From: Inquilinus sp052113205
GTDB lineage: Bacteria; Pseudomonadota; Alphaproteobacteria; DSM-16000; Inquilinaceae
Length of the DNA stretch: 64,000 nucleotides
Reading direction: 5' to 3'
Assembly: GCF_052113205.1 (NCBI RefSeq)
Contig: NZ_JBFRCU010000005.1
Location: forward strand, 1 to 64,000
Shown piece after piece: positions 43,364-51,160 of this stretch (positions are counted from its first letter, which is position 1; each line of letters begins with the position of its first letter). Both the position numbers and the translations under genes were made by a program. A model generated the notes under the pieces. The model had not been told where the DNA came from and searched no databases. It saw only the letters and a list, made by a program, of their open reading frames with translations.

Positions 43364-43445
43364 GTAGGTTGGGTTCGCATGGCGAACCCAACATGACGAC
43401 GCCGGAAATCCCTGTTGGGTTCGCGATTCCGCGAACCCAACCTAC
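43364..43445. repeat. Family E repeat
   Basis: GTAGGTTGGGTTCGC at the left and GCGAACCCAACCTAC at the right are exact inverse ends, with inner CGAACCCAAC/GTTGGGTTCG. It lies just after the stop of the Ntn-hydrolase gene, overlapping its last bases. Confidence 0.88.
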
Positions 43446-45778
43446 GGTTGTGGTAACAACGCGATCCGCTCTCCCGCCGCCTCTTCCACCGCCGCGCGGC
43501 TGTAGAGCAGCGGGACCTGCTCGCCGCGGGCCCACAACGGAGCCAGATCGCGATAGTGCGGGGAGCGTGGGTCGCCGGACTGGCCGGGCGCGTTGATGCA
43601 GGTGCTGCGGTCCCAGTCGCCGATATCCATGACGATGCGGACTGAGGCGCCGTGGGTCACCCGGAAGTCGTCCGGACGGTAGGCGGCATGCATCACGGTG
43701 GAACTGCTGCCGCCCTTGGGCAGCGGGCCGACGTCCAACTCGGCCCGGCGGTCGGGTGCCACCGCGCCGACCGGATGCTCGAAATAGCCGTGATGCAGAT
43801 CGCCCCAGCGCCAGGCCGACAAGTCATCGCCCAGCCGTCGGGTCGCGTCCCGCACGGCCTCGGCGAGCGTGTCCAGCAGCAGCGCGTCGCGGGCCGTTTC
43901 CGGATCGGCGCCGAAGCGCGCATCCGGCGTCTCCAGCGCCGCCAGGATGCCGGCGACGTCGCCCGGCGCCAGCAGCCGGCGGATCGCCGGGTCCGGCACC
44001 AGAAGGGCGAACAGAGCCGGCTTCAGGTGCCTGGTCCACCACAGCTCGAACAGCGCCGCGGCGGCGGAGCCGGCATCGAGCCGGGCGTCCCAGTTGCGCA
44101 GCAGGTCCAGCCCGCGCGCCGCGTCCCGCGCCGCGAGCGGCGCCAGCAGGCGCTGCAGCCGTCGCGCCGGCACCGACAACGTGTCGGCCTGCAATGCCCG
44201 GGAATCGGTCAGGCCGTGGCGGTCCTGCCCGGCCAGCACCTCGCGGATGCGCACGGCACGGCTGTTCTCCAGCCATTCGAAGCCGATCGGCCGATCGTCA
44301 TGCGGCCAGTCCGGCGGCAGGTTCAGCTCGTTGGCGGTGGCGACGAAGCCTTCGGGAGGATTGTCCAGCACCGGCATCAGCGCCGGGTCCATCATGCCGT
44401 CCCATTCATGGCTGCCGTCGCCCGGCACCGGGGTCAGGCCGCGCCAGTTCGGCCGCCGCGGCACATGGCCCGCCGGCAGCCAGGCGATGGTGCCGGAGGT
44501 GTCGGCATAGACCTGGTTCACCGAGGGCGTGCCCCAGCGCCGCATCGCCGCCCGGAACTCGACCAGGCTGCCGCTGCGCATGCCCGACAGGCTGGCGAGA
44601 TAGGCGGCCGAGCCCGGCTCGAACCACACCGACCGCACCGCCACCGCACTGCGCCGCGCCGGGTCGGCATGGACCACCGGGCCGTGCCGGGTGAAGCGCA
44701 GGGTCCGCACCTGTTCCGGCGCGCCCCTGACCGCAAAGCGCTCCTCGACCAGCCGCATCCGCTCCCAGCCCTCGCCGTAGCGGGTGGAGTCGGGGTCGTC
44801 CGGCCGGGTTTCGTAGAGATACACATCCTCCTGGTCGGCGCCGAAGATGGTCAGGCTGAAGGCGGCGGTGCCGTTGTGGCCCATCATGATACCGGGCACG
44901 GACGGCTCGCCGGCGCCGATCGCGTCGAAGCCCGGCGCGGTCAGGTGCACCAGGTAGCGCAGCGACGGCACGGCATGGGTGCGGTGCGGGTCGGTGGCCA
45001 GGATCGGCCGGCCGGTCGTAGTGCGGCTGCCATGCACCGCCCAGTTGTTCGATCCCTCATCGACCTCGGCCCGCAGCACCTCGCCGAGATCGGTGGCCAG
45101 CCGCCACAGATGCGCCTCGTCCAGCGTCGCCACCAGGCGCTCCGGCGGGAAGGTCACCGGCGCCATGGCCAGGCGGAACAGTTGCAGCGCATCGGGCGGC
45201 ACCGCCTCGGGGTCGAAGCCCGGCACCGGCCCGACCTCGACCGGCGGCTCGATCGTCTTGCGCAGCCGGTCGGTGGCGACATCGGCCCCGGCCAGGACAT
45301 GCGCCCGCGCCAGCTCGGACAGCGCGTTGCGGGTCAGGCCGTGGCTGCGGATGCGGACCACATCCTCCGGCCGCCAGCGCGCCGGCTGGGTGCCGAACAG
45401 CCGGAACTCCTGCGGCAGCCGCTCCGGCTCGCGCTCGACGAGGTCGACATAGGCGTTGATGCCGGCGGCGAAGCGGGTGCAGATTGCCTCCGCATCATCG
45501 GCATAGGCCGCCCATTCCGCCGCCATGTCGCCGCGGTACAGGAAGTGCCGGCTGGCGATGTCCTGGGCCAGGTAGCCGGGGCCGAAATCGGCGGCCAGCA
45601 GGCCCAGGCCGCGCTTGCGCCACAGGTCGATCTGCCACAGCCGGTCGCGGGCGGCGTTGAAGCCCTGCAGGAAGAACAAATCGTCCAGGCTGGCCGCGGT
45701 CAGGTGCGGGATGCCCCAGCGGTCGACCAGGATCTCGGCCGGGGCGGTCAGGCCCGGAACGGCGATGCTGTCGGTCAT
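43442..45778 (-). CDS. Penicillin acylase-family (Ntn) hydrolase, apparently cytoplasmic
   Basis: 778 residues. Alpha-chain motifs (DRWGIPHLTAASLDDLFFLQ, NAARDRLWQIDLWRKRGLG) precede the autoproteolytic junction EGSNNWAV with Ser243 as the expected N-terminal nucleophile of the beta chain; the oxyanion Asn region is GFVATANELNLP. Known members need export to the periplasm, but this chain starts MTDSIAVPGLTAP with no signal peptide and no longer frame in reach. It hydrolyses some amide or lactone; a substrate linked to the adjacent pyridine pathway is possible. It follows the flavin oxidoreductase gene by 18 bases. Confidence 0.85.
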   Translation of the reverse strand: MTDSIAVPGLTAPAEILVDRWGIPHLTAASLDDLFFLQGFNAARDRLWQIDLWRKRGLGLLAADFGPGYLAQDIASRHFLYRGDMAAEWAAYADDAEAICTRFAAGINAYVDLVEREPERLPQEFRLFGTQPARWRPEDVVRIRSHGLTRNALSELARAHVLAGADVATDRLRKTIEPPVEVGPVPGFDPEAVPPDALQLFRLAMAPVTFPPERLVATLDEAHLWRLATDLGEVLRAEVDEGSNNWAVHGSRTTTGRPILATDPHRTHAVPSLRYLVHLTAPGFDAIGAGEPSVPGIMMGHNGTAAFSLTIFGADQEDVYLYETRPDDPDSTRYGEGWERMRLVEERFAVRGAPEQVRTLRFTRHGPVVHADPARRSAVAVRSVWFEPGSAAYLASLSGMRSGSLVEFRAAMRRWGTPSVNQVYADTSGTIAWLPAGHVPRRPNWRGLTPVPGDGSHEWDGMMDPALMPVLDNPPEGFVATANELNLPPDWPHDDRPIGFEWLENSRAVRIREVLAGQDRHGLTDSRALQADTLSVPARRLQRLLAPLAARDAARGLDLLRNWDARLDAGSAAAALFELWWTRHLKPALFALLVPDPAIRRLLAPGDVAGILAALETPDARFGADPETARDALLLDTLAEAVRDATRRLGDDLSAWRWGDLHHGYFEHPVGAVAPDRRAELDVGPLPKGGSSSTVMHAAYRPDDFRVTHGASVRIVMDIGDWDRSTCINAPGQSGDPRSPHYRDLAPLWARGEQVPLLYSRAAVEEAAGERIALLPQP

Positions 45779-45796
45779 GCGTTCCGGGCCTCTCGT

Positions 45797-46909
45797 CTAC
45801 TCCGCGGCTTCCAGCAGCTTGCGGCCGGGCCAGGTCTTGGCGCCGGCACGGCGGTACTGCGGCGGCAGGGTCAGCTCGGCGCCGAGGGCGTCGGCGGCAT
45901 GCCAGCCCCAGCGCGGATCGTCCAGCACGGCGCGGGCCAGCGCCACCTGGTCGGCATCGCCGCGGGTGATGATGGCCTCCGCCTGGTGCGGGTCGACGAT
46001 CATGCCGACGGCGCGGGTGGCCAGCCCGCTCCTCTGCCGGATCTCGCGGGCCAGCGGCACCTGGTAGCCGGGGCCGACCGGGATGCGGGCATGGGCGGCG
46101 TTGCCGCCGGAGCTGGCGCAGAGGAAGTCGAAGCCGAGGGCCTTCAGCTCGGTCGCGAGAACCGCCGCCTCCTCGACGCCGAAGCCGCCGTCGACCCATT
46201 CCGAGGCGCTGACCCGGACGCCCAGCGCGATGCCGGCCGGAACCACATCACGAACCGCGCGCGCCACCGCCAGCGGGAAGGCGCGCCGCCGCTCGGCGTC
46301 GCCGCCCCAGTGGTCGTCGCGCCGGTTCGACAGCGGCGACAGGAAGCTGTGCAGCAGATAGCCATGGGCCATGTGCAGCTCGATGGCGTCGAAGCCCAGC
46401 CGCACCGCGCGCTCCGTCGCGGCGACAAAGGCGGCCTTAACCCGCTCCAGCCCGGCCTCGTCCAGCGCCTCCGGCGTGTGCCAGCCGGCATCGAAGGCCA
46501 GGGCGGAAGGGCCGACGGTGGGCCAGGAATCCTGGCCGGGCTCCAGGGCGCGGCCGCCCTCCCAAGGGCGCTGGCACGAGGCCTTGCGGCCGGCATGGGC
46601 CAGCTGGATGCCGAAGCGGGTGCCGGGCAGGGCGACGGCGCGGGCGGCGGCCAAACCGCGGGCGATCGCCCGTTCATTGGCGTCGGAATAGAGGCCCAGG
46701 CAGCCATGGGTGATGCGGCCGCGGCGCTCGACGCCGGTCGCCTCCACCACCACCAGCGCGGCGCCGGACATGGCGAGATTCATCCAGTGCTGCAGGTGCC
46801 AGTCGGTGGCGCTGCCGTCATCGGCCGAGTACTGGCACATCGGTGCCACCACGATCCGGTTGGGCAGCGAGAGCGGGCCGAGGGCCAGCGGGGAGAAGAG
46901 AGCGGACAT
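45797..46909 (-). CDS. Old yellow enzyme-family NADH:flavin oxidoreductase (YqjM-like)
   Basis: 370 residues. The FMN barrel shows RIVVAPMCQYSADDGSATDW (with the redox-tuning Cys typical of the YqjM class), AIELHMAHGYLLHSFLSPLS, NRRDDHWGGD and the C-terminal LARAVLDDPRWGWHAADALG. Such enzymes reduce activated C=C bonds with NAD(P)H. It begins the minus-strand gene train above the Ntn hydrolase. A C=C reduction of an intermediate after ring opening would fit the pathway, but this is inference. Confidence 0.88.
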   Translation of the reverse strand: MSALFSPLALGPLSLPNRIVVAPMCQYSADDGSATDWHLQHWMNLAMSGAALVVVEATGVERRGRITHGCLGLYSDANERAIARGLAAARAVALPGTRFGIQLAHAGRKASCQRPWEGGRALEPGQDSWPTVGPSALAFDAGWHTPEALDEAGLERVKAAFVAATERAVRLGFDAIELHMAHGYLLHSFLSPLSNRRDDHWGGDAERRRAFPLAVARAVRDVVPAGIALGVRVSASEWVDGGFGVEEAAVLATELKALGFDFLCASSGGNAAHARIPVGPGYQVPLAREIRQRSGLATRAVGMIVDPHQAEAIITRGDADQVALARAVLDDPRWGWHAADALGAELTLPPQYRRAGAKTWPGRKLLEAAE

Positions 46910-47069
46910 GGGGGATCGCTCGATCGGTTGCGGGGCGCGAAGTTCGACGGCGTCGGACGAGATGTTATGTCAGATCTTTCGCTCCGCACCAGCCATCGGC
47001 GCAGGGCAGATCCGGTCGAATGTGGGCTCTGGGAGGCGGCTTTGCTCCAGGTTCATGGTCTATTTCCTT

Positions 47070-47083
47070 GTCATCCTCGGGCT
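47070..47083. repeat. Family B repeat, left part, cut by the IS110-type element
   Basis: GTCATCCTCGGGCT is identical to the first 14 bases of the copy at 17858 and then breaks off at the element; the remainder resumes at 48635. Confidence 0.85.
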
Positions 47084-47095
47084 CACATGGGGAGT

Positions 47096-47387
47096 TTGGT
47101 GTCAAGCTGATGAAGAGGCTACGGCACGGAGTGTGGTCCTGTGTGAGAGGAGGAAGGAGTCCGGAAGGCAGGCCTGAGCCGTGTTGGGGAGACGGGGCCG
47201 GCGGTGCGGCCAGGTCCAACTCACATACGGTCGCCCGCTGGAGGGCAGTACCATGATCCCGCTTGCGTCGGGGGAGGCTCAGGGGGCGGCACCATACTTG
47301 ACCTCGGCCCTTGGCGGGGGCCATGTCCGAGATCGGTCCGTCCACCTGCTTCCGCGAGGACTGATCAGGTCCTCGGGATGGTGTGGA
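47096..47387 (-). ncRNA. Candidate bridge RNA region of the IS110-type element
   Basis: A 290-base stretch downstream of the transposase contains no convincing gene. IS110-family elements encode a bridge RNA in their long non-coding end, downstream of the transposase in the IS1111 type. Short matches to the element's own junctions are present: CTCACAT (47220-47226) equals the left donor end, CTTGAC (47297-47302) the right target flank and CCTCGGG (47371-47377) the left target flank. Such short matches may be chance. RNA limits unknown. Confidence 0.45.
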
Positions 47388-48566
47388 TCAGGCGGCCTTG
47401 AGGATGGCGCCGTCGATGACGACACCGGCGGAGACGTATTTCCAGAGGGCGACGAGGAGCTTGCGGGCGAGGGCGACGATGGCGGTCTTCTTGCCGCGGC
47501 CGCCGTTGTTCTGGACGCGCAGGAGGAACCATCGGCTGAGGGCGGAGTGCGGCTGGTGGCGCAGCCACAGCCAGGCGAGCTGGATCATGGCGGTTCGGAG
47601 CCTGGGGTTGCCGGCCTTGGAGACGCCCTGTTCGCGGTCGATCTTGCCGCTCTGCCAGGGGGTCGGCGCCAAGCCGGCATAGGCGGCCACCTGCCGTCGG
47701 TTGTCGAAGGGGCGGAACAGCCCCTCGTGCCACAGGACCGAGGCGCTCTCGGCGCCGATCCCGACCAACTCGGCCAGCATCGCCGTCGGCGCCGGCCGGT
47801 CCGGCGGCGCGGTCTGCTGCAGCCGGGCGAGCAAGGCGTCGCGCTCGGCCTCGACCGCCTTGATCTGACCGCACAGCAGCTCCAGGCGGTCGAGCTCGCG
47901 CCGGATCTGAGCGCGAATATGCGTGCCCAGCGGCCGGCCGTCGCCGGTCTGCAGCGCCTCCAGCCGCACCTGCCGGTCGCGGCGCAGCGGCTGGTAGCCG
48001 CCGATCCCCTGGCTGGCGAGCAGGCCTTTGATGCGGTTGACATGCGTCAGCCGCTCGCCGACCAGCGTCCGGCGCTCCCGGCTCAGCCGGCGCACATCCT
48101 CCTGCTCCGGGCTCGGCACCCGCACCATCGAGCACACCCGCGGCTCGCCCCGCTTGTAGGCCAGCAGCGTGCGCAGCAGCGCTTCGCCGTCGATCCGATC
48201 GGTCTTCACCCGACGCCGGCGCCGCGACACCGCCACCGACGCCGCATCGACGACATGGCTCTCCACCCCTTTAGCCGCCAGCACTCGGTGCAGCCAGTAA
48301 CCGTCCAGCCCGGCCTCCTGGATCGACACGATCCCATAGTCCCGGCCCGTCCGATCCCGCGCCTTCTCCCGCAGCCGCTCGAACAATCCCAACAGCCCCG
48401 CGACGTCGCCCGCCGCCAACTCGTGCCGGGACATCTTATCGCCGCCGCCCGGCGACAGCGACGTCACCAGCCACTTCGATTGCGACAGTTCCAGCGACAC
48501 GAAAATCGCGCCAAGATCAAACCGGATAGCGGCCGTCGTGCTCTGGCCTTCGGGACAACGCATCAT
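47388..48566 (-). CDS. IS110-family transposase (DEDD recombinase)
   Basis: 392 residues. The N-terminal RuvC-like DEDD domain shows GAIFVSLELSQSKWLVTSLS, IQEAGLDGYWLHRVLAAKGV and RVKTDRIDGEALLRTLLAY. The C-terminal domain has the catalytic Ser segment (AELVGIGAESASVLW, RQVAAYAGLAPTPWQSG, KAGNPRLRTAMIQLAWLWL). ATG 48566 or 48563 is the start; GGAGG favours 48563. No stop or frameshift is seen, so it looks functional. Confidence 0.92.
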   Translation of the reverse strand: MMRCPEGQSTTAAIRFDLGAIFVSLELSQSKWLVTSLSPGGGDKMSRHELAAGDVAGLLGLFERLREKARDRTGRDYGIVSIQEAGLDGYWLHRVLAAKGVESHVVDAASVAVSRRRRRVKTDRIDGEALLRTLLAYKRGEPRVCSMVRVPSPEQEDVRRLSRERRTLVGERLTHVNRIKGLLASQGIGGYQPLRRDRQVRLEALQTGDGRPLGTHIRAQIRRELDRLELLCGQIKAVEAERDALLARLQQTAPPDRPAPTAMLAELVGIGAESASVLWHEGLFRPFDNRRQVAAYAGLAPTPWQSGKIDREQGVSKAGNPRLRTAMIQLAWLWLRHQPHSALSRWFLLRVQNNGGRGKKTAIVALARKLLVALWKYVSAGVVIDGAILKAA

Positions 48567-48634
48567 CGCCTCCAGGGTTGGTTCAGCAACCTCAACCTGT
48601 CACAGGTGCGGTCGCTATCCACTCCCCATAGGGT

Positions 48635-48711
48635 CTTGACCCGAGGATCCAGGGGCTTTCGAGAGCGGCTCTTCGTGGCCCCTGGATTGCCGGGTCAAGC
48701 CCGGCAATGAC
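48635..48711. repeat. Family B repeat, right part after the IS110-type element
   Basis: Resumes CTTGACCCGAGGATCCAGGG and ends GGGTCAAGCCCGGCAATGAC, completing the repeat begun at 47070. Confidence 0.85.
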
Positions 48712-48741
48712 AGATGAGAAAAGCCGCACTCGGCGGATAGA

Positions 48742-49431
48742 TCAGTTGGGCCTCGCCCGCTGCGCCGAAGTGGGCAGCGGGGCGGCCGGGCCGAAGGCGC
48801 GCAGGAAGGTGCGCACGGCATTGGCGACCCCGACATCGATCTCGGCCTCCGCCGGCTTGGTCCCGAGCATGTGGGAGATGTGGAAATCGGCATGGATCAG
48901 GGCCAGAAACTGGCGCGCCGCCAGGTCCGGGTCCTCGATCCGCAGATATCCGGCATGGGCCAGCCTGGCGAAGCGGGCGGCGATCGCGGCCCAGGCGGTG
49001 CCGGGCCCGTGCTCGCGCCAGGCGGCGAACAGCGCCGGATAGCGCTCGCCCTCCGACTGGATGAGCTTGCGCAGCGCGCCGCCGTCGCGGTTGTACAGGC
49101 AATTGCGCACGAGCCGCCCGGCGAAGGCGGCCATCTCCGCCTCCAGGTCGCAGGGCCGGTCGGGGAAGGTGGTCAGGGTCGAGAACAGGCCGGCATTGCA
49201 GCGCTCGGTCATCTCCCGCACCACGGCGACGAACAGCGCCTCCTTGTCGCCATGGTGGTTGTAGATGGTCTGGCGCGACACCCCGGCCTCGGCCGCGATC
49301 AGGTCGATGCTGGCGCCGGCGAACCCGTCGCGGCAGAACACCGCCGCGGCCGCATCCAGCACCGAGGCGTGCTTGGCGACCTGGCCGCGCCGGGGCGGCA
49401 CCGGCCGCACGATCTGTTCCGACTCCTGCAT
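48742..49431 (-). CDS. TetR/AcrR-family regulator, divergent from an MFS pump
   Basis: 229 residues. Helix-turn-helix in AAAAVFCRDGFAGASIDLIA and AEAGVSRQTIYNHHGDKEAL. The C-terminal domain (TetR_C_7-like: LRKLIQSEGERYPALFAAWR) is typical of drug-pump repressors. It is divergent from the Bcr/CflA transporter gene, with a perfect palindrome in the gap, so it probably represses both genes until a toxic compound binds. Confidence 0.88.
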   Translation of the reverse strand: MQESEQIVRPVPPRRGQVAKHASVLDAAAAVFCRDGFAGASIDLIAAEAGVSRQTIYNHHGDKEALFVAVVREMTERCNAGLFSTLTTFPDRPCDLEAEMAAFAGRLVRNCLYNRDGGALRKLIQSEGERYPALFAAWREHGPGTAWAAIAARFARLAHAGYLRIEDPDLAARQFLALIHADFHISHMLGTKPAEAEIDVGVANAVRTFLRAFGPAAPLPTSAQRARPN

Positions 49432-49457
49432 AGCCCCATCCTAAGGGGGCTTGACGA

Positions 49458-49477
49458 TTTGGACAATACTGTCCAAA
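49458..49477. promoter_or_regulatory. TetR-type operator between regulator and MFS gene
   Basis: TTTGGACA-ATAC-TGTCCAAA is a perfect 8-base dyad, followed by a third half-site TTTTGGACAG (49479-49488). A TTGACG (49451-49456) directly before it could be the -35 of the MFS gene. Confidence 0.75.
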
Positions 49478-49587
49478 GTTTTGGACAGAGAGTCGCAGCG
49501 GTCGCCCGCAGAGGCGATGCGCGGCTCGGCCATATCACCCGCCCGCCCGGACTCCGTCCGCCGGCCTCCGATTCCGGAAGACCGCTC

Positions 49588-50790
49588 ATGTCCTCGTCGC
49601 TGCTGCGCTATGCGATCGTGCTCGGCCTGCTCACCGCCATGGGGCCGTTCGCGATCGACATGTACCTGCCGGCGCTGCCGGAGATCGGCCGCAGCCTCGG
49701 GGCGGGCACCGAGGCGGTGCAGGCCAGCCTGATGGCCTTCTTCATCTCGCTCGGCATCGGCCAGCTGGTGTTCGGACCGCTGTCCGACATGTTCGGGCGC
49801 AAGCTGCCGCTCTATATCGGCCTGGCGGTGTTCCTGGCCGGCAGCATCGGCTGCGTCTTCGCGCCGGATATCGAGACGCTGATCGCCTTCCGCTTCGTCC
49901 AGGGGCTCGGCGCCTGCGCCGGCATNGTGATCCCGCGCGCCGTGGTGCGCGACCTGCACACCGGCACCGAGGCGGCGCGGCTGATGTCGCTCTTGATGCT
50001 GGTGTTCAGCGTCTCGCCGATCCTGGCGCCGCTGGCCGGCAGCTTCGTGATTGAGGCGGCGGGCTGGCGCGGCGTGTTCTGGGTGGTGACGGTCCTCGCC
50101 GCGCTCGGCATCCTGCTGCTGGCGCTGTGCCTTTCCGAGACCCGGCCGCGCGCCCATCGGGTGGAGAGCAGCATCGCCGGCGCGCTGTCGGCCTATCGCT
50201 CGCTGCTGACCGACCGGCAGTTCCTGGGCCTGACCTTCATCGGCGCCTTCGGCATCGCCAGCTTCTTCGCCTATCTGGCCAATTCCTCCTTCGTGCTGAT
50301 CGAGCATTACGGCCTGTCGCCGCGGCTCTACAGCGTGTTCTTCTCGATCAACGCCGTGTCCTTCATCGGCGTGTCGCAATGCACCGCCTGGCTGGCCGCG
50401 CGCTTCGGCTTCGGCCGGATCGTCCGGGTCGCGGTCACCGGCTATGCCGCCGCCATGGTGCTGCTCTTCGTCGTCACCCTCGCCGGGGTCGACCGGCTGG
50501 AGGTGCTGGCCGCGCTGCTGTTCGTCGGCTACGGCTTCCTCGGCCTCGTCATCCCGACCACCTCGGTGCTGGCGCTGGAGGAGCACGGCGCCGTCGCCGG
50601 CACCGCCTCCGCCCTGATGGGCACGCTGCAATTCGTCACCGGCGCGGTGGTGATCGCGGTCGTCGGCCCGTTCTTCGACGGCACCTCGCTGCCGATGGTG
50701 GCGGGCATCACCGCCTGCGCCGTCATCGCCTTCGTGCTGGCCCAGATGACCCTGGGCCGGAAGCGGCCGGTCGAGGTGCCGGCCGAATAG
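49588..50790 (+). CDS. Bcr/CflA-family drug-resistance MFS transporter
   Basis: 400 residues from ATG 49588 with about 12 hydrophobic helices. Family motifs are AMGPFAIDMYLPALPEIGRS in helix 1, FGPLSDMFGRKLPLYIGL (MFS motif A) and RFVQGLGACAG..VIPRAVVRDL. One N at 49926 hides a residue in the latter. It exports drugs or metabolites by proton antiport from the inner membrane; substrate unknown. Confidence 0.9.
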   Translation: MSSSLLRYAIVLGLLTAMGPFAIDMYLPALPEIGRSLGAGTEAVQASLMAFFISLGIGQLVFGPLSDMFGRKLPLYIGLAVFLAGSIGCVFAPDIETLIAFRFVQGLGACAGXVIPRAVVRDLHTGTEAARLMSLLMLVFSVSPILAPLAGSFVIEAAGWRGVFWVVTVLAALGILLLALCLSETRPRAHRVESSIAGALSAYRSLLTDRQFLGLTFIGAFGIASFFAYLANSSFVLIEHYGLSPRLYSVFFSINAVSFIGVSQCTAWLAARFGFGRIVRVAVTGYAAAMVLLFVVTLAGVDRLEVLAALLFVGYGFLGLVIPTTSVLALEEHGAVAGTASALMGTLQFVTGAVVIAVVGPFFDGTSLPMVAGITACAVIAFVLAQMTLGRKRPVEVPAE

Positions 50791-50913
50791 CCGGCGCCGA
50801 CCTGGCGCGCTAATTCATTGAAATTTGAATAAAATTCAGTTAAATTATTATGAACTTTGCGCGATCACGCGAAGTGTCGTGGCTTGGTTGATCTTCACAA
50901 CTGGAGGTTGGTC

Positions 50914-51099
50914 GTGGCTGCTGCAGCGATGAAAGCCAGAAGGCCGCGGGACTGGGTCGATCTGGTCCTGGCGGTCGCCGTATTGGTCTCACCCTGGATG
51001 GCCGCCGCATGGACCCGTGTGGTCTTCGGCGCGCTGGCAGCGGCCATGTCGGCCTGTACGCTGTGGGATTGGTGTTGCCCTCCGCGTGCTCACGGCTGA
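50914..51099 (+). CDS. Small SPW-repeat membrane protein
   Basis: 61 residues from GTG 50914 with GGAGG 6 bases upstream, a better start than the upstream ATG at 50857. One SPW motif is present in LVLAVAVLVSPWMAAAW, followed by a second hydrophobic helix (VVFGALAAAMSACTLWDW), so it is a two-helix half of the usual SPW repeat unit. Function unknown. It has its own AT-rich upstream region and terminator, i.e. a single-gene unit. Confidence 0.75.
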   Translation: MAAAAMKARRPRDWVDLVLAVAVLVSPWMAAAWTRVVFGALAAAMSACTLWDWCCPPRAHG

Positions 51100-51119
51100 G
51101 GCGAGAAACCGTTCACCCG

Positions 51120-51149
51120 AGACCCGCTGCCGCAAGGCAGCGGGTCTTT
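51120..51149 (+). terminator. Intrinsic terminator after the SPW gene
   Basis: AGACCCGCTGCC and GGCAGCGGGTCT form a perfect 12-bp stem with a GCAA tetraloop, followed by TTC. It lies 20 bases after the SPW stop and just before the convergent SDR gene, so it can serve both directions. Confidence 0.88.
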
Positions 51150-51160
51150 CAATCGGGGAG

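Larger units (their letters stand above)
47082..48636. mobile_element. Complete IS110-family (IS1111-type) insertion sequence in a palindromic repeat
   Basis: Both junctions carry the dinucleotide CT (47082-47083 and 48635-48636). Removing one CT and the DNA between restores CTCGGG-CT-TGACCCGAG exactly as in the family B repeat at 17858. A subterminal inverted repeat ATGGGGAGT/ACTCCCCAT (47087-47095 and 48621-48629) lies 3 bases from the core on one side and 5 bases (7 including the core) on the other, the asymmetric arrangement known for IS1111-type elements. Size about 1.55 kb. No direct target repeats beyond the CT core. Confidence 0.85.

Noticed and set aside
39587..47110. Two frames of more than 1000 codons on the plus strand
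   Set aside because: Antisense to the molybdenum hydroxylase, Ntn hydrolase and flavin oxidoreductase genes, which have catalytic motifs.
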